A stretch of 64,000 nt of DNA from Calothrix sp. C42_A2020_038 (lineage in GTDB: Bacteria; Cyanobacteriota; Cyanobacteriia; Cyanobacteriales; Nostocaceae): assembly GCA_015272395.1 (NCBI GenBank), contig JACYLQ010000026.1, positions 62,001 through 126,000 of the forward strand, written 5' to 3'. Shown one piece after another: positions 45,355-55,973 of this stretch. Under the pieces are notes generated by a model. It searched no databases, was not told the origin of the DNA, and saw only the letters and a list, made by a program, of their open reading frames with translations. The position numbers and the translations under genes are program-made. Within the stretch, counting starts at the first letter, position 1. Every line of letters starts with the position of its first letter.

Positions 45355-45822
45355 ATGCCAAGACCTAGTTTCTCCAAAAATCGCAGCGCTAGTAAAGTTG
45401 CTCTCGAAACCGATGTTGCTAACGCAGTGATTGGTATTTTCTCTGCCTTTGTTGATGAAGAAGGTTTTAGTGAAGAAGAAGCTTACGCTATAGCTGAAAT
45501 GCTTGCTGCTTCTACTCAATTTGAAGACTACTCAGAAGAAGATTTGCAAGAAATTGTAGACAAAGCGATAGAAGTGTTCGACCAAGAAGGTGCTGCAGGT
45601 GCAATGGAATTAGCAATTGCATCATTCAATACCAATGCAGAACGCGAAATGGCTTACATAACAGCACTTTGTGTAGTTGCTGTCGATGGTGAAGTACCAC
45701 CCAGTGAAGAAGAATACATTGCTGACATCCAACAAGCTCTAAATATTTCAGATGCGCGCGCTGAAGAGATTATGGATGATTTATTTACTGAGTACGAAGA
45801 AGACGAAGAAGACGAAGAATAA
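45355..45822 (+). CDS. TerB-like acidic helical protein
   Basis: About 155 aa from the ATG at 45355; an upstream TTG at 45337 is unlikely. The all-helical body (ETDVANAVIGIFSAFVDEEG ... AYITALCVVAVDGEVPPSEEEYIADIQQAL) fits the tellurite-resistance TerB fold, in which acidic clusters DGxxxxEE bind metal ions. The C-terminus is extremely acidic (EYEEDEEDEE). Cyanobacterial members occur widely without other ter genes, and the function is not settled. It is monocistronic, with a hairpin downstream. Confidence 0.8.
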   Translation: MPRPSFSKNRSASKVALETDVANAVIGIFSAFVDEEGFSEEEAYAIAEMLAASTQFEDYSEEDLQEIVDKAIEVFDQEGAAGAMELAIASFNTNAEREMAYITALCVVAVDGEVPPSEEEYIADIQQALNISDARAEEIMDDLFTEYEEDEEDEE

Positions 45823-46212
45823 TTACTCATATTCCCAATTTATTTAATAAATTTATTTAATAAATTGGGAATCTAAAAATATTGCTTCAGGTGCAAAATT
45901 TATCATTTATTTACAAAAAATATTTACAAAAAAGGCAGATGAGATGGCAGAAGGAAATAAAGTATCAATAAAAACTTTAGTTCTGGAGTTTCATGCAATT
46001 TAAATCAATAATTATACTGAGATTGCTGACAACGAGGCATAAAAAATCATGGTTTCAATTGCACTATGAACACGGGTGGGTGCCTTCTGCTCTTTGCCTG
46101 AGCGCATACATAGATACCTTCTGAATTGAGATATTTTAATGTTACCTGTTAAACACAGAAACACTAAGTATCTATATATAGTCTTAACTATAGTTGAAAT
46201 CGGCTTTGATTT
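45823..46212. other. intergenic region
   Basis: 390 bp with the hairpin at 45831-45872 and otherwise AT-rich sequence. A 17-codon frame starting ATGGCAGAAGG near 45943 has no support as a gene. Confidence 0.4.
45831..45872. terminator. 14-bp perfect hairpin
   Basis: ATTCCCAATTTATT and AATAAATTGGGAAT flank an AT-rich loop, 9 bp after the stop of the TerB-like gene. It is a likely terminator. Confidence 0.6.
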
Positions 46213-47043
46213 ATGAGAAAAGGCACCTTTGTATTCCCTACTTATGTCTTGGTTGGATTAATATTAACAATTTTACTAAGTATTAGTACTCCCGCAACGC
46301 CAATAGCTGATTTGAATACAAATTTTATTTACCCAGCAAAAGGAGTAATATCGCGCGGTTTTCGTAAATTCCAGCACGAGGGTATTGATATTGCTGGCGC
46401 CACTGGAACACCAATTTACGCTGCGGCTGCGGGTAAAGTTATTAAAGCTGGCTGGGATGATTGGGGATTGGGTAATGCCTTGAGCATTCAACATCCTAAC
46501 GGTAAAGTTACGGTTTATGGTCACAATCACCGTTTGTTGGTTAGTAAAGGGCAGCAAATTAACCAAGGTCAAATAATTGCAGAGATGGGGTCTACTGGTA
46601 ATAGTTCTGGACCCCATCTTCATTTTGAAATATACACTAGTCAGCGTGTAGCTGTTGACCCCATCAGCTTTTTACCTGCACAAGGTGTTACTAATGCTAG
46701 TTCTAATATGCCTCAAAAACGGCAGTTACCACTTACTAAAGTTGGTGTTTCCAATTCTAATCATCTCTGTAACGGTACAACTTTAATTTCTGGTGAAACC
46801 GAAAACGCACGTGTAAAGGTTTGTCTAGAAAACAGTCAATTGTTTTATATTGGCGAATTAAAACAAAACCCTAATCAACCTGTTAAACTACCTGCACGAA
46901 ACGTAAGCGATTCAAAATATCGTGCCGAAAATGGTAGTTTTTCTTACTTTGTCACTCCACAAGGAGTTGAAATTTGGCGTAACGGGCGCCGCTTTCGCAA
47001 CGACATATTTTATACAAATCAAAACTTTGTAAATCAACTTTGA
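46213..47043 (+). CDS. M23 family (LytM) peptidase
   Basis: A 276-aa protein with an N-terminal signal/anchor (residues 10-30) and a LytM zinc peptidase domain at about 40-155: HEGIDIAGA (H, D), YGHNHRLLV and GPHLHFEIY. A C-terminal domain of about 90 residues contains two Cys (NHLCNGT and VKVCLEN) and a beta-rich end. It cleaves peptide cross-links in the periplasm. It has no coiled coil, unlike the M23 protein at 24066-25286. The gene stands alone. Confidence 0.88.
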   Translation: MRKGTFVFPTYVLVGLILTILLSISTPATPIADLNTNFIYPAKGVISRGFRKFQHEGIDIAGATGTPIYAAAAGKVIKAGWDDWGLGNALSIQHPNGKVTVYGHNHRLLVSKGQQINQGQIIAEMGSTGNSSGPHLHFEIYTSQRVAVDPISFLPAQGVTNASSNMPQKRQLPLTKVGVSNSNHLCNGTTLISGETENARVKVCLENSQLFYIGELKQNPNQPVKLPARNVSDSKYRAENGSFSYFVTPQGVEIWRNGRRFRNDIFYTNQNFVNQL

Positions 47044-47141
47044 CTACGGTTCAGTTAGAGCCGAAATCCAACCTAAAATTATACTTAATTGAAAATGTAT
47101 TTTTTATACATTTGTTTTACTAAGATTAAGTACGATTACGA

Positions 47142-47182
47142 TTCCTAGAGGATAAACTAAATGCAAAAATATCCTCTAGGAA
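47142..47182. terminator. 13-bp perfect hairpin
   Basis: TTCCTAGAGGATA and TATCCTCTAGGAA flank 15 nt. It lies between the M23 gene and ssrA, which converge. Confidence 0.6.
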
Positions 47183-47357
47183 AATAATTCTTAAAAATAA
47201 ATTGCCTCAATGAGTAGCAACTAAAGCACAGCTTTTCTGTATGGGATAAAATTTAAGCTTTACACATCTCAACAAAGAACATGATCATAAGCTGATGTGC
47301 AGCTAAATTGTATAATGCGAAAGGTAAACCAGTGATGGAAGAAATACCCATAAAACA

Positions 47358-47393
47358 AAGTCCACTATACAATTTTAATCATACAGTGGACTT
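47358..47393 (-). terminator. terminator of ssrA
   Basis: On the minus strand AAGTCCACT and AGTGGACTT form a stem followed by TGTTTTA, 15 nt beyond the 3' end of tmRNA. Confidence 0.65.
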
Positions 47394-47407
47394 ATTAGTT
47401 TTCCTTA

Positions 47408-47789
47408 TGGATCTGGGCAGAATCGAACTGCCGTCCGAAATAGGTATTAACTTTCGTATCGTTCACAGGTTTAGCCTATCTTACCCTCAAGGCGGGAATC
47501 GTTCATTATCCCGAACGGTAGGATGCTCTGGTAAAGTCTTTGCTAACTAGTCCACCAGAGGAAACTTGTTAGCGCATCCGTTGGGGGTTGTCCCTAGCTC
47601 TTAACGGAGTCAAACTAGGAACGCTCGAACCTGAAAGAGGCTATTAGGCAGCTACTAGGGCTTCCTTACGAGCAAATTTTACGATGTTGTTTGCATCTAT
47701 TGTTTTGAGCCTTGATTTACGAGAGACACTCCCTCTCGACCTGCATCAACGAACAGCTTTCGCTACCCCGTCGAAACCAGTACAGACCC
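47408..47789 (-). ncRNA. ssrA: tmRNA
   Basis: A one-piece tmRNA of about 382 nt. The 5' GGGTCTG pairs with CAGATCC at the 3' end, followed by discriminator A; CCA is not encoded. The tRNA-like part has CTGGTTTCGACGGGG near the 5' end and GGCAGTTCGATTCTGCC as T arm. The tag frame GCAAACAACATCGTAAAA... encodes ANNIVKFARKEALVAA followed by TAA TAG. It rescues stalled ribosomes and marks the peptide for proteolysis. The tag closely resembles that of Nostoc-type cyanobacteria. Confidence 0.96.
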
Positions 47790-47843
47790 GTGTTATTTAG
47801 ATACTCTTATTGTAGTACAGGATTTCAAAAATTGCCACTGGCG

Positions 47844-47895
47844 ATTTTAGATTTTAGATTTTAGATTCCAGAATCTAAAATCTAAAATCTAAAAT
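47844..47895. repeat. perfect 25-bp inverted repeat of decamer units
   Basis: Two 25-bp arms made of TTTTAGATTT-type units (47844-47868 and 47871-47895) flank CA. The structure ends at the stop codon of the gamma subunit gene and may serve as terminator of the atp operon. Confidence 0.75.
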
Positions 47896-48842
47896 TATTT
47901 CAAAGCTTCGGCGCCACCAACAACCTCGAGAATTTCTTGGGTAATTGCAGCTTGACGAGCTTTGTTATATCCCAAAGTCAGAGTACCGATAAGTTGTGCA
48001 GCGTTATCGCTAGCGTTGCTCATCGCGGTCATGCGTGCAGCAAGTTCACTCGCTGCGGATTCTTGCAATGCGCGTAATAGCTGGTTACTGAGATATAGAG
48101 GTAGCAAAGAATCTAAAATTTGTACTGGGTCTTGCTCGAACAACATGTCACGAGGGAAAGCGCGTACCTCGGTTGTAACTTTTTCACGAGCGACTTCAAA
48201 CTGGCCACCACGAGTAGTAAGACGGAAAATTTCATCGTCTGCTGCTTCTAAACCTTGAGGGTCTAGAGGCAACAAAGTTTGTACAACTGGACGTGAACTT
48301 ACCAACGAAACAAACTTAGTGTATACCAACTCAATTCTGTCTACACTTTCGGATAAAAACAACGAAAGTAATTCATCAGCAATATTTGTAGCTTCAGTCG
48401 CAGTCGGAATTTGCTCTAAACCAGTAAAGTTAGCACTGATTGGATAGTCGCGGCGTTGGAAATATTGTGTAGCTTTACGTCCAACGATGACGAATTTATA
48501 ATTTACACCTTCTGCTTGAAGTTCTTTGGCACGGTTTTCCGCACGCTTAATAACGCTGGAATTGTAACCACCGCACAAACCTCGGTCTCCAGAAATAACT
48601 AATAACCCAACGGTTTTGACTTGGCGTTTTTTCAGCAGTGGTAGGTCTGCATCTTCAAACCGCAAGCGAGTTTGTAAACCGTAAAGTACTTGTGCTAAAC
48701 GGTCAGCAAAAGGACGTGTTGAAAGAACCTGTTCTTGCGCGCGTCGTACCCGTGCAGCAGCAACTAGACGCATCGCTTCGGTAATCTTTTTAGTATTTTT
48801 AACTGACTGAATGCGGTCGCGTATCGCCTTTAAGTTTGCCAT
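47895..48842 (-). CDS. atpG: ATP synthase gamma subunit
   Basis: A 315-aa central rotor shaft of F1 (also called atpC in cyanobacteria). The N-terminal helix [24 protein letters not shown] and the C-terminal helix ([25 protein letters not shown]) form the coiled coil inside alpha3beta3. The photosynthetic insertion ([21 protein letters not shown] region) is present, without the two-cysteine redox loop of chloroplasts. It is the last gene of the leftward atp operon; the beta and epsilon genes are elsewhere, as usual in cyanobacteria. Confidence 0.97.
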   Translation of the reverse strand: MANLKAIRDRIQSVKNTKKITEAMRLVAAARVRRAQEQVLSTRPFADRLAQVLYGLQTRLRFEDADLPLLKKRQVKTVGLLVISGDRGLCGGYNSSVIKRAENRAKELQAEGVNYKFVIVGRKATQYFQRRDYPISANFTGLEQIPTATEATNIADELLSLFLSESVDRIELVYTKFVSLVSSRPVVQTLLPLDPQGLEAADDEIFRLTTRGGQFEVAREKVTTEVRAFPRDMLFEQDPVQILDSLLPLYLSNQLLRALQESAASELAARMTAMSNASDNAAQLIGTLTLGYNKARQAAITQEILEVVGGAEALK

Positions 48843-48844
48843 AG

Positions 48845-49016
48845 TCTGATTTTAGATTTTAGATTTTAGATTTTGGATTTTAGACTTGGGATTTGAAATC
48901 CAGATTCTGGATTTTAGATTTGGGGTCTGAAATTATAGATTTGGTATTTAATCCAAAATCTCAAATTATCTAATCCAAAATCCAAAATCTAAAATCCAAA
49001 ATAGTTTAATCCAAAA
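48845..49016. repeat. AT-rich decamer repeat array in the atp operon
   Basis: The whole spacer between the alpha and gamma genes consists of variants of TTTTAGATTT and AATCCAAAAT in both orientations, able to fold into a long hairpin in the mRNA. Confidence 0.8.
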
Positions 49017-49021
49017 TTTGT

Positions 49022-50536
49022 TTATGCTGTAAAGGTTTTCTTGTACTCAGCAATTCCTTCCTTGAGTGCTGCTTCTTCTGCTTCACCCATCACTTTAGAG
49101 GTTTGTACTGCTTGGGAGTATGCAGGTTTGCTGTTCTTCAAATACTCACGCAAGCCTTTTGTAAAGGTGCCTACCTTGTCAACAGGAATATCATCTAAGT
49201 AACCGTTGATACCAGCGTAAAGAATCGCAACTTGTTCAGCCACAGATAGAGGCGAGTTTTGGGGTTGCTTAAGAAGTTCACGTAAACGTGTACCGCGCGC
49301 TAACTGGTCTTGGGTAGTCTTATCTAAGTCGGATGCAAACTGTGCAAACGCTTGCAAGTCATCAAACTGCGCTAGTTCAAGTTTGATTTTACCTGCCACT
49401 TTTTTCATCGCTTTAGTTTGTGCTGCCGAACCTACCCGTGATACGGAGATACCTGGGTTTACAGCAGGACGAACACCAGCGTTAAACAAGTCAGAAGATA
49501 AGAATATTTGACCGTCGGTAATCGAAATTACGTTAGTAGGAATGTAAGCAGATACGTCACCTGCTTGAGTTTCAATAATTGGTAGAGCGGTCATGCTACC
49601 TGCACCGAGTTCATCACTGAGTTTCGCCGCTCGCTCTAACAAGCGAGAGTGAATGTAAAATACGTCACCAGGGTATGCTTCACGACCGGGTGGACGGCGG
49701 AGCAGCAAGGACATTTGGCGGTATGCAGCAGCTTGCTTGGACAAATCGTCATAGATAATTAGGGTTGCTTTGCCTTGATACATAAAGTACTCAGCAATTG
49801 CAGCTCCGGTGTAAGGCGCCAAGAATTGTAGAGGTGCTGGGTCAGAGGCATTGGCAGCAACGATAACGGTATAATCGAGGGCGCCTCGTTCTTGTAGTGT
49901 TTGAACAACGTTAGCTACAGTCGAAGCTTTTTGACCGATTGCAACGTAAACACAAATTACATTTTCTTCTTTTTGGTTAATAATAGTGTCGATCGCAACC
50001 GCAGTTTTACCAGTTTGACGGTCACCGATAATCAACTCACGCTGGCCTCGGCCGATGGGAATCATCGAGTCGATAGCAGTAATACCTGTTTGCAGGGGTT
50101 CGTGTACGGAACGACGAGCGATAATACCAGGCGCCATCGACTCAATCAAACGAGAATCAGTCGTTTTGATATCACCTTTGCCGTCGATAGGACGACCCAA
50201 AGCATCAACTACACGTCCAACAATCGCTTCACCCACAGGTACTTGAGCGATACGACCCGTAGCGGTAACTGTACTACCTTCTTGGATGTTCCGACCTTCA
50301 CCCATTAATACTGCACCAACGTTGTCTTCTTCTAAGTTGAGTGCAAGACCAATTGTACCGTCTTCAAACTCAAGCAGTTCACCTGCCATCGCTTTTTCTA
50401 AACCGTAAACACGGGCAACACCGTCACCGATTTGTAGTACGGTTCCAACATTAGCAGCTTTGACTTCTTGATCATATTGCTCAATTTGCTGCTGAATAAT
50501 ACTGCTAATTTCGTCAGGTCTAATTGAAATGCTCAT
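49022..50536 (-). CDS. atpA: ATP synthase alpha subunit
   Basis: A 504-aa F1 subunit. The N-terminal beta-barrel begins around residue 25. The P-loop GDRQTGKT near residue 170 binds the non-catalytic nucleotide, and the [17 protein letters not shown] signature carries the arginine finger region. Length and sequence are ordinary for cyanobacteria. It is flanked on both sides by repeat-filled spacers, which is unusual inside this operon. Confidence 0.98.
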   Translation of the reverse strand: MSISIRPDEISSIIQQQIEQYDQEVKAANVGTVLQIGDGVARVYGLEKAMAGELLEFEDGTIGLALNLEEDNVGAVLMGEGRNIQEGSTVTATGRIAQVPVGEAIVGRVVDALGRPIDGKGDIKTTDSRLIESMAPGIIARRSVHEPLQTGITAIDSMIPIGRGQRELIIGDRQTGKTAVAIDTIINQKEENVICVYVAIGQKASTVANVVQTLQERGALDYTVIVAANASDPAPLQFLAPYTGAAIAEYFMYQGKATLIIYDDLSKQAAAYRQMSLLLRRPPGREAYPGDVFYIHSRLLERAAKLSDELGAGSMTALPIIETQAGDVSAYIPTNVISITDGQIFLSSDLFNAGVRPAVNPGISVSRVGSAAQTKAMKKVAGKIKLELAQFDDLQAFAQFASDLDKTTQDQLARGTRLRELLKQPQNSPLSVAEQVAILYAGINGYLDDIPVDKVGTFTKGLREYLKNSKPAYSQAVQTSKVMGEAEEAALKEGIAEYKKTFTA

Positions 50537-50559
50537 ATTTCTATAGTTTGTGTTTTTAG

Positions 50560-50665
50560 ACGAAGGATTTTAGATTTTGGATTTTATTTTGACTCTAGAT
50601 AACGCTTACCCTTAACCAAATTATTAGTAGCGCTAATCCAAAATCCGCAATCCAAAACCTAAAAT
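50560..50665. repeat. AT-rich decamer repeats between delta and alpha genes
   Basis: GATTTTAGATTTTGGATTTT at the left and AATCCAAAATCCGCAATCC with CCTAAAATC at the right are inverted copies of the same repeat family, separated by unique sequence. Confidence 0.7.
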
Positions 50666-50667
50666 CT

Positions 50668-51219
50668 TTATTGACTTAAACGCAAAGAAAGACGCCGTAA
50701 TTGACCGCGTAAACTTGCATCAATTACCTGCGAACCAACTTTGATGATGACACCACCAATCAAATCTTTGTCTATTTTCTTTTCGAGTTCAACTTCACGC
50801 GCGTTGGTCAAAGCAATAACTTTTTCTCTGACAGCTTGCTCTTGCGCTTCACTTAGAGGAATTGCAGAAGTGACTTCGGCTAACACCGTCTGATTTAATT
50901 CACGTAGTAGCGCTATATACTGCTTGAGAATTGGTTCAAGCAATGAAATCCGCTTACGATCAGCGAGCAACAAAAGAAAATTCCGGAAGTAAGCGTTTGT
51001 ATCGTCACTTAGTAAGCGATTAATAACAGACTTCTTAGTGTCGATTTGGATGAAAGGATTATCAAAAAAATGACGGAGTTGCTCACTTTGGTCAAGTAAA
51101 GCAATTAAACTCCGCGCATCATTACCAAACGCTTCGGTGAGGTTATTAGATTGAGCTACAGAAATCAAAGCTTGTGCGTAAGGAGCGGCAATTTCTTCGG
51201 TAGCAACAGTGCTTTTCAT
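50668..51219 (-). CDS. atpH: ATP synthase delta subunit
   Basis: A 183-aa peripheral stalk cap (OSCP-like; atpD in older cyanobacterial naming). The N-terminal helical bundle starts with ATEEIAAPYAQALISVAQS, and the C-terminal beta domain ends in the family's GGVIIKVGSQVIDASLRGQLRRL. It abuts the b subunit gene directly (51219/51220), so the two are translated in tandem. Confidence 0.96.
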   Translation of the reverse strand: MKSTVATEEIAAPYAQALISVAQSNNLTEAFGNDARSLIALLDQSEQLRHFFDNPFIQIDTKKSVINRLLSDDTNAYFRNFLLLLADRKRISLLEPILKQYIALLRELNQTVLAEVTSAIPLSEAQEQAVREKVIALTNAREVELEKKIDKDLIGGVIIKVGSQVIDASLRGQLRRLSLRLSQ

Positions 51220-51771
51220 TTAACTTCCTCCCAATAGCGCTACAGCGCGGTCAATTAATGCGTGCTGTGCATCATCCGCAATTCCAGACCTCAATTCTGC
51301 CTCAGCTTTATCAAGAGCCAATGCAACTACTCTCGCACGCAACTGCGCTATTGCTTTATCCCTTTCGCTATTTAAATCGGCACTAGCAACATCTTTCAGA
51401 CGTTGAATATCAACTTCCAAACGTGCCAAAATTGCATCTTTAGCTCTTTGGGCATTTTCAACAGCAGCTTGACGAATGCGTTCCGCTTCCTGCTGCGCTT
51501 GAGTTAAATTTTTTTGTGCTTCAGATAGGGCAGTAGCAGCTTCTTTGGCACGTTGTTCTGCTTCCTGAATCTCTATCTCAATTGCTGTACGTCGCGCGTT
51601 GAGAGTATCAGTTAGATATTTACGTCCAAAAACTACTAGTACCCCAACCAAAATCGCTAGGTTAATTATATTGGTTTCTAGAATGTCTAAGTTTAGACCG
51701 AAACCACCTTCCTCGGCGTGACCGGCAACCGCCTCTGTCGCCAACAATATCAAGGTGCCCATTATACCCAT
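51220..51771 (-). CDS. atpF: ATP synthase b subunit
   Basis: A 183-aa stator subunit. One N-terminal transmembrane helix ([22 protein letters not shown]) is followed by a long amphipathic helix rich in Glu, Ala and Arg that dimerises with b'. ATGs at 51771 and 51762 are both possible. The 166-bp spacer from the b' gene contains a CCTTATAT/ATATAAGG hairpin at about 51837-51862. Confidence 0.96.
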   Translation of the reverse strand: MGIMGTLILLATEAVAGHAEEGGFGLNLDILETNIINLAILVGVLVVFGRKYLTDTLNARRTAIEIEIQEAEQRAKEAATALSEAQKNLTQAQQEAERIRQAAVENAQRAKDAILARLEVDIQRLKDVASADLNSERDKAIAQLRARVVALALDKAEAELRSGIADDAQHALIDRAVALLGGS

Positions 51772-51937
51772 CTACAACTGCGTACTTGACTGCTAATACG
51801 TTGAATTCTCCTAAAAGGAGAAAAGTGCTATTCACACCTTATATCTTCATATATATAAGGAGGGGCTACCTATAGCGCCCTTGTTCGCTTGGGCTTTTTT
51901 GGGACTGACGCGGCGATGAAAAAATATATCGCTTTAT

Positions 51938-52366
51938 CTAAACTGTAGTTTGTCCCAATAATTTATCTAGAATTTGCCGACTTAAAGAGTCTACTTTTTG
52001 CTCCAAAGAACGTAGCGCTTCCGCTTTTTGATTCTCGATTTCACGAGCTGCATCTTCACGCTGTTTCTGTACTTCCTGTTGAGCTTCAGCGACCTTCTGG
52101 GCATAAATTGACTGAGCATCTGCTTCCGCAGAAGCAATTGCGGCTTGCGCTTGCTTGCGCGCGTCTGCCAGTTGCTGTTCGTAATCTTTCGCTAATCGTT
52201 CGGCTTTATCTAGACGTTCGCGGGCATCAACCTTGTTAGTTCTGATGTAGTTATCCCGGTCATCCAAGGCCTTAGTTAAAGGCTTGTAGAAGATAACGTT
52301 TAATAAAGCTACCAACAGCAGGAATTGTAATGCCATCAAAGGCAGGGTTGCATCAAAATCAAACAT
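51938..52366 (-). CDS. atpF2: ATP synthase b' subunit
   Basis: A 142-aa second b-type subunit, found in photosynthetic organisms (also named atpG). It starts at the ATG at 52366 ([20 protein letters not shown]) with GAGG 7 nt upstream; an upstream TTG at 52393 is not needed. One transmembrane helix is followed by a coiled coil ([21 protein letters not shown]). It pairs with b in the peripheral stalk. Confidence 0.96.
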   Translation of the reverse strand: MFDFDATLPLMALQFLLLVALLNVIFYKPLTKALDDRDNYIRTNKVDARERLDKAERLAKDYEQQLADARKQAQAAIASAEADAQSIYAQKVAEAQQEVQKQREDAAREIENQKAEALRSLEQKVDSLSRQILDKLLGQTTV

Positions 52367-52549
52367 TTCTTGCCTCTTTGGCTCAAACGGCAATTTTTAT
52401 AGGAAGCAAAAAATCGAATCCTTTATATTCTAGATATCCCATATCCAATTAGGGATATCTGAACGAAGCAGAGCAAACTTTATACTGTAGAGACGGTGAT
52501 AGCTACAAGCTAGATATCTACCGTACCTCTACATTAATCAAAAGTTTTT

Positions 52550-52828
<279 letters not shown>

Positions 52829-52960
52829 TTAACAAGGTACTAGATTCGATTGCAAATTTTGAAGCAAATCAAAATTTTAAATGCCACTCATTTAATTACG
52901 GCGCCTAGTCAAGCAGCCTAAAAATGGCATTAAACCCAAAATCACATCAATTGATGCTTT

Positions 52961-53713
52961 TTAATGTTCCTCATGTTCTTCACCATGTCCCTCTAATGCC
53001 TCATGGATGTAGGCAGCAGCTAGGGTGGCAAATACTAACGCCTGAATCGCACTAGTAAACAAACCCAAAGCCATTACTGGCAAAGGCACAAACAAAGGAA
53101 CTAGTAAAACTAGTACTCCAACCACTAACTCATCCGCCAAAATGTTACCAAAAAGACGGAAGCTTAGGGAAAGAGGTTTTGTGAAATCTTCTAGAATTGC
53201 AATTGGCAATAAGACTGGGGTTGGTTCAATATACTTTCTGAAGTACTTCAAACCTTTTTTGCTAAAACCTGCGTAAAAATACGCCAAAGAAGTTAGCAAT
53301 GCCAATGCAACAGTTGTATTGATGTCATTAGTCGGCGCCGCTAATTCACCTGCTGGAATTTTAATTAACCTCCAAGGAACTAAAGCACCCGACCAGTTAC
53401 ACAGGAAAATAAACAAAAATAATGTGCCAATAAAAGGCACCCAAGGGCGATACTCTTTTTCACCAATCTGGTTCTTGGTTAAGTCCCGAATAAATTCTAA
53501 GGCGTATTCCATCAAATTTTGGAACCCGCTAGGAATTTTTTGGATGTTTCTTGTTGCTGCTAAACAAGCAATCACGAGAAGACCAATTACAAACCATGAG
53601 GTGAGAAACACTTGCCCATGTACTGTCAGACCACCCAAATGCCAGTAAAAATGGTGTCCCACTTCTAACTCAGCGAGGGTAAGAGAATGGAAGACGTTGA
53701 TAAAATTCACCAT
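52961..53713 (-). CDS. atpB: ATP synthase a subunit
   Basis: A 250-aa membrane stator (atpI in chloroplast naming) that forms the proton half-channels. The essential arginine lies in [19 protein letters not shown], and the last helix ends in [12 protein letters not shown]. Five to six transmembrane segments are visible. The order atp1-a-c-b'-b-delta-alpha-gamma is the normal cyanobacterial one. Confidence 0.97.
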   Translation of the reverse strand: MVNFINVFHSLTLAELEVGHHFYWHLGGLTVHGQVFLTSWFVIGLLVIACLAATRNIQKIPSGFQNLMEYALEFIRDLTKNQIGEKEYRPWVPFIGTLFLFIFLCNWSGALVPWRLIKIPAGELAAPTNDINTTVALALLTSLAYFYAGFSKKGLKYFRKYIEPTPVLLPIAILEDFTKPLSLSFRLFGNILADELVVGVLVLLVPLFVPLPVMALGLFTSAIQALVFATLAAAYIHEALEGHGEEHEEH

Positions 53714-53837
53714 TTTCTTCCTATATCAATTGTTTCTCCCATCTTAAACTTAAGAACAGGGGCAAATATTACGGGTAGATATACTTAGTCTAACCGTAAA
53801 ATCTTAGGTTTTCCTTCCTAGGTTGTCCCAATTCAAG

Positions 53838-54275
53838 CTAGTCAGCGTCAAAAGCTGCCCGAATTACATAGAGTATGAGCGTGGCTTTATAAGTCAGAAA
53901 TCCCAAAAATATGGGCATTACCTGCAACTCATTCCATCGCGATGCGAGTAGAATTACTATTGCCAATAATGCGAAGCGTGTTTTACTTAGCCTCTGCTTT
54001 TCCGTTCCCAAACGCTCAACATCTTTTGCCAACATTCTAATATAAACTAAGCCGGTACATGCCCCAAGTAAATAATTTAGGGCAATGTTCAGAGAATAGA
54101 AAATCCAAACAGAGACGAAAATAATCCCTGTTATCACAAGAGTAATCGATAACAACTCCTTGTAAAGTTGATAAAACTCTTGCATAGAACTAGCTGGCTC
54201 TGAGTCCTCAAAACCGGATTGAGCATCTTGTCGCATTGTTGGTGTGGGTTCGGTTGTTTCTTCTGACAAGCTCAC
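53838..54275 (-). CDS. atp1: ATP synthase Atp1/AtpI-like subunit
   Basis: A 145-aa membrane protein, first gene of the operon. It has four likely transmembrane segments ([61 protein letters not shown]). Atp1/AtpI proteins help assemble the c-ring and are not part of the finished enzyme. It starts with a GTG at 54275. An acidic tail of about 35 residues precedes the first helix. Confidence 0.92.
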   Translation of the reverse strand: MSLSEETTEPTPTMRQDAQSGFEDSEPASSMQEFYQLYKELLSITLVITGIIFVSVWIFYSLNIALNYLLGACTGLVYIRMLAKDVERLGTEKQRLSKTRFALLAIVILLASRWNELQVMPIFLGFLTYKATLILYVIRAAFDAD

Positions 54276-54788
54276 GGGACTTAAAACCAGTAACTTCTAA
54301 TTATGTTGACTGCACACTCAGTCAGTTGAATCATATCACGATTGGGTAACATTACTTTAGAAAAAAACAATTAACTTAATTGTCACCCAATGAGTTGATC
54401 CGTAAAGCTGGAACCAAGACCGAACAGGGCAAATGGTTCACCACAAGTAAATAACACATGTTAAACAGATAGATGTCGTTTAACATCAGCACTGAGGGCG
54501 GAAGTTGAGAATTTGGTTTAAGTTGAAGCACATGCCATAATCAACTAGATTTTATCTATCTAGTTCGGCAGAAAAACCAACTGGGATGAGAACCCTGCCT
54601 GCATGAGATTCAAAGAAGCGTTCTGATCTCCTCTTCCCCTCTCACATTTTAGCTTCTAGTTTTTACTCGTTTGTGCCTTACCGAACCTAAATTCAGTACG
54701 CTTCAGCCACTTAGTCATTAATCTTATCTATTATGGTTCAGTGTTTATGCTCTCAGTCAAGGGTATAAGCTGAAATAATTAGTCCCCT
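54276..54788. other. upstream region of the atp operon
   Basis: 513 bp that should contain the atp operon promoter near its left end. The right part follows the methyltransferase gene's stop. I see no ORF and no known RNA. Confidence 0.4.
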
Positions 54789-55973
54789 TTATCTGCTAGT
54801 CCCTGTTAGCATAACCAGTTGCTGTTTTTGTAGGTGACGTAGCTGATCAAGGCTAAACTCTACAGTCTTCAAAATGTCATCTACAGTTTTAGTTCCATCA
54901 CATTCCTGCATAAAAGCGAACTCTGCATTCGATAAATTTACAATTTTATAGTCATAATTAAAAATTGTTTGACTTGGGAAACCATCTATGCATGGACTAA
55001 TTTCTGGGATAGCAGCGAGTAATGCACTATCTGACCAGTTGGCTTTAGTTAAAGGTGGACGGGTAAGGAAAAACTCGTAATGACTTGTTTCAGGGTTGAG
55101 TAGTTCAATCAAACGATAACGCTGACGCTCGGTTAGCTGTTCCGCACGCTGAATTAATTCGGGCGAAGACCCCAAAAGTTTTTGCAAATCCCAAAACTCA
55201 GGATTTGAAAAACCGATAAACTCTAAACCTGAAGCATCAATTAGTTCAAACAATGTATCGATGTTATAATTTATTTCCTGCGGATGAACATACATATCAG
55301 CGAAATTTTCATCACGGTGATTTTCTAGCGACCAACGTTCTTTCTCTCGCTTGAGAAGACGGTTATTTTCAGGCAGTGATGCAAAAATTTGGCGCCCAAC
55401 TTTTACTCCGTCCTCATAATCTCCGCGTTTATCACCTTGAAGTAATGCAATCGCACGTTGCATTAACTGTATTTCCCACCGTCCCAATTCTCCATACACA
55501 AATATATGTAGCAGACCACCAGGTGCTAGTTTGTTAGCTAAAGCTTGAATTCCCCGAATTGGGTCATCGGTATGATGTAAAACTCCAACACAATTGATTA
55601 AATCAAACTCTCCTGGTAACTGTTCGACATCAAATAAACTTAGCTGATGAAATTCTACACGATTGGCACCGCTACGTTGACAACGTTCTTTTGCGACTTT
55701 AAGCGTTCCTGCACTCAAATCAATCCCTACTACATAGGCTTCTGGGTTCAAATGTACCAAATACTCAGTTCCTACACCTGAACCACAACCCGCATCAAGA
55801 ATCCGAATATCTCGTTTTTGGGGCTTCATCCCAGTACAGAAATTATAAGCAGTCAACCAATTCCAGCGCCAATTGTAACCTGGAGGCGCCTCATCTAAAA
55901 TTGGGTCTGGCGGAAACGGGTATGTGTCGTAGAGTTTAGCAACTTTCTCGCTAACTTTTTGAATATCGGACAT
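54789..55973 (-). CDS. SAM-dependent class I methyltransferase
   Basis: A 394-aa protein. Motif I ILDAGCGSGVGTEYL, motif II VVGIDLSAGTLKVA and LINCVGVLHHTDDP define a class I fold at about residues 55-180. The N-terminal YDTYPFPPDP segment is typical of a cyanobacterial methyltransferase group. A C-terminal extension of about 150 residues ends in a small helical part (ECDGTKTVDDIL) like a PqqD/winged-helix tail. The substrate is unknown. It reads toward the atp operon but is separated from it by 500 bp. Confidence 0.88.
   Translation of the reverse strand: MSDIQKVSEKVAKLYDTYPFPPDPILDEAPPGYNWRWNWLTAYNFCTGMKPQKRDIRILDAGCGSGVGTEYLVHLNPEAYVVGIDLSAGTLKVAKERCQRSGANRVEFHQLSLFDVEQLPGEFDLINCVGVLHHTDDPIRGIQALANKLAPGGLLHIFVYGELGRWEIQLMQRAIALLQGDKRGDYEDGVKVGRQIFASLPENNRLLKREKERWSLENHRDENFADMYVHPQEINYNIDTLFELIDASGLEFIGFSNPEFWDLQKLLGSSPELIQRAEQLTERQRYRLIELLNPETSHYEFFLTRPPLTKANWSDSALLAAIPEISPCIDGFPSQTIFNYDYKIVNLSNAEFAFMQECDGTKTVDDILKTVEFSLDQLRHLQKQQLVMLTGTSR

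Noticed and set aside
47308-47550. 80-codon open frame on the plus strand
   Set aside because: It overlaps the 3' half of tmRNA on the other strand; the apparent protein is antisense to the tRNA-like domain.
51880-51905. GCCC...GGGC stem followed by TTTTTT between the b' and b genes
   Set aside because: The U-run is on the plus strand, opposite to atp transcription, and no plus-strand gene precedes it.
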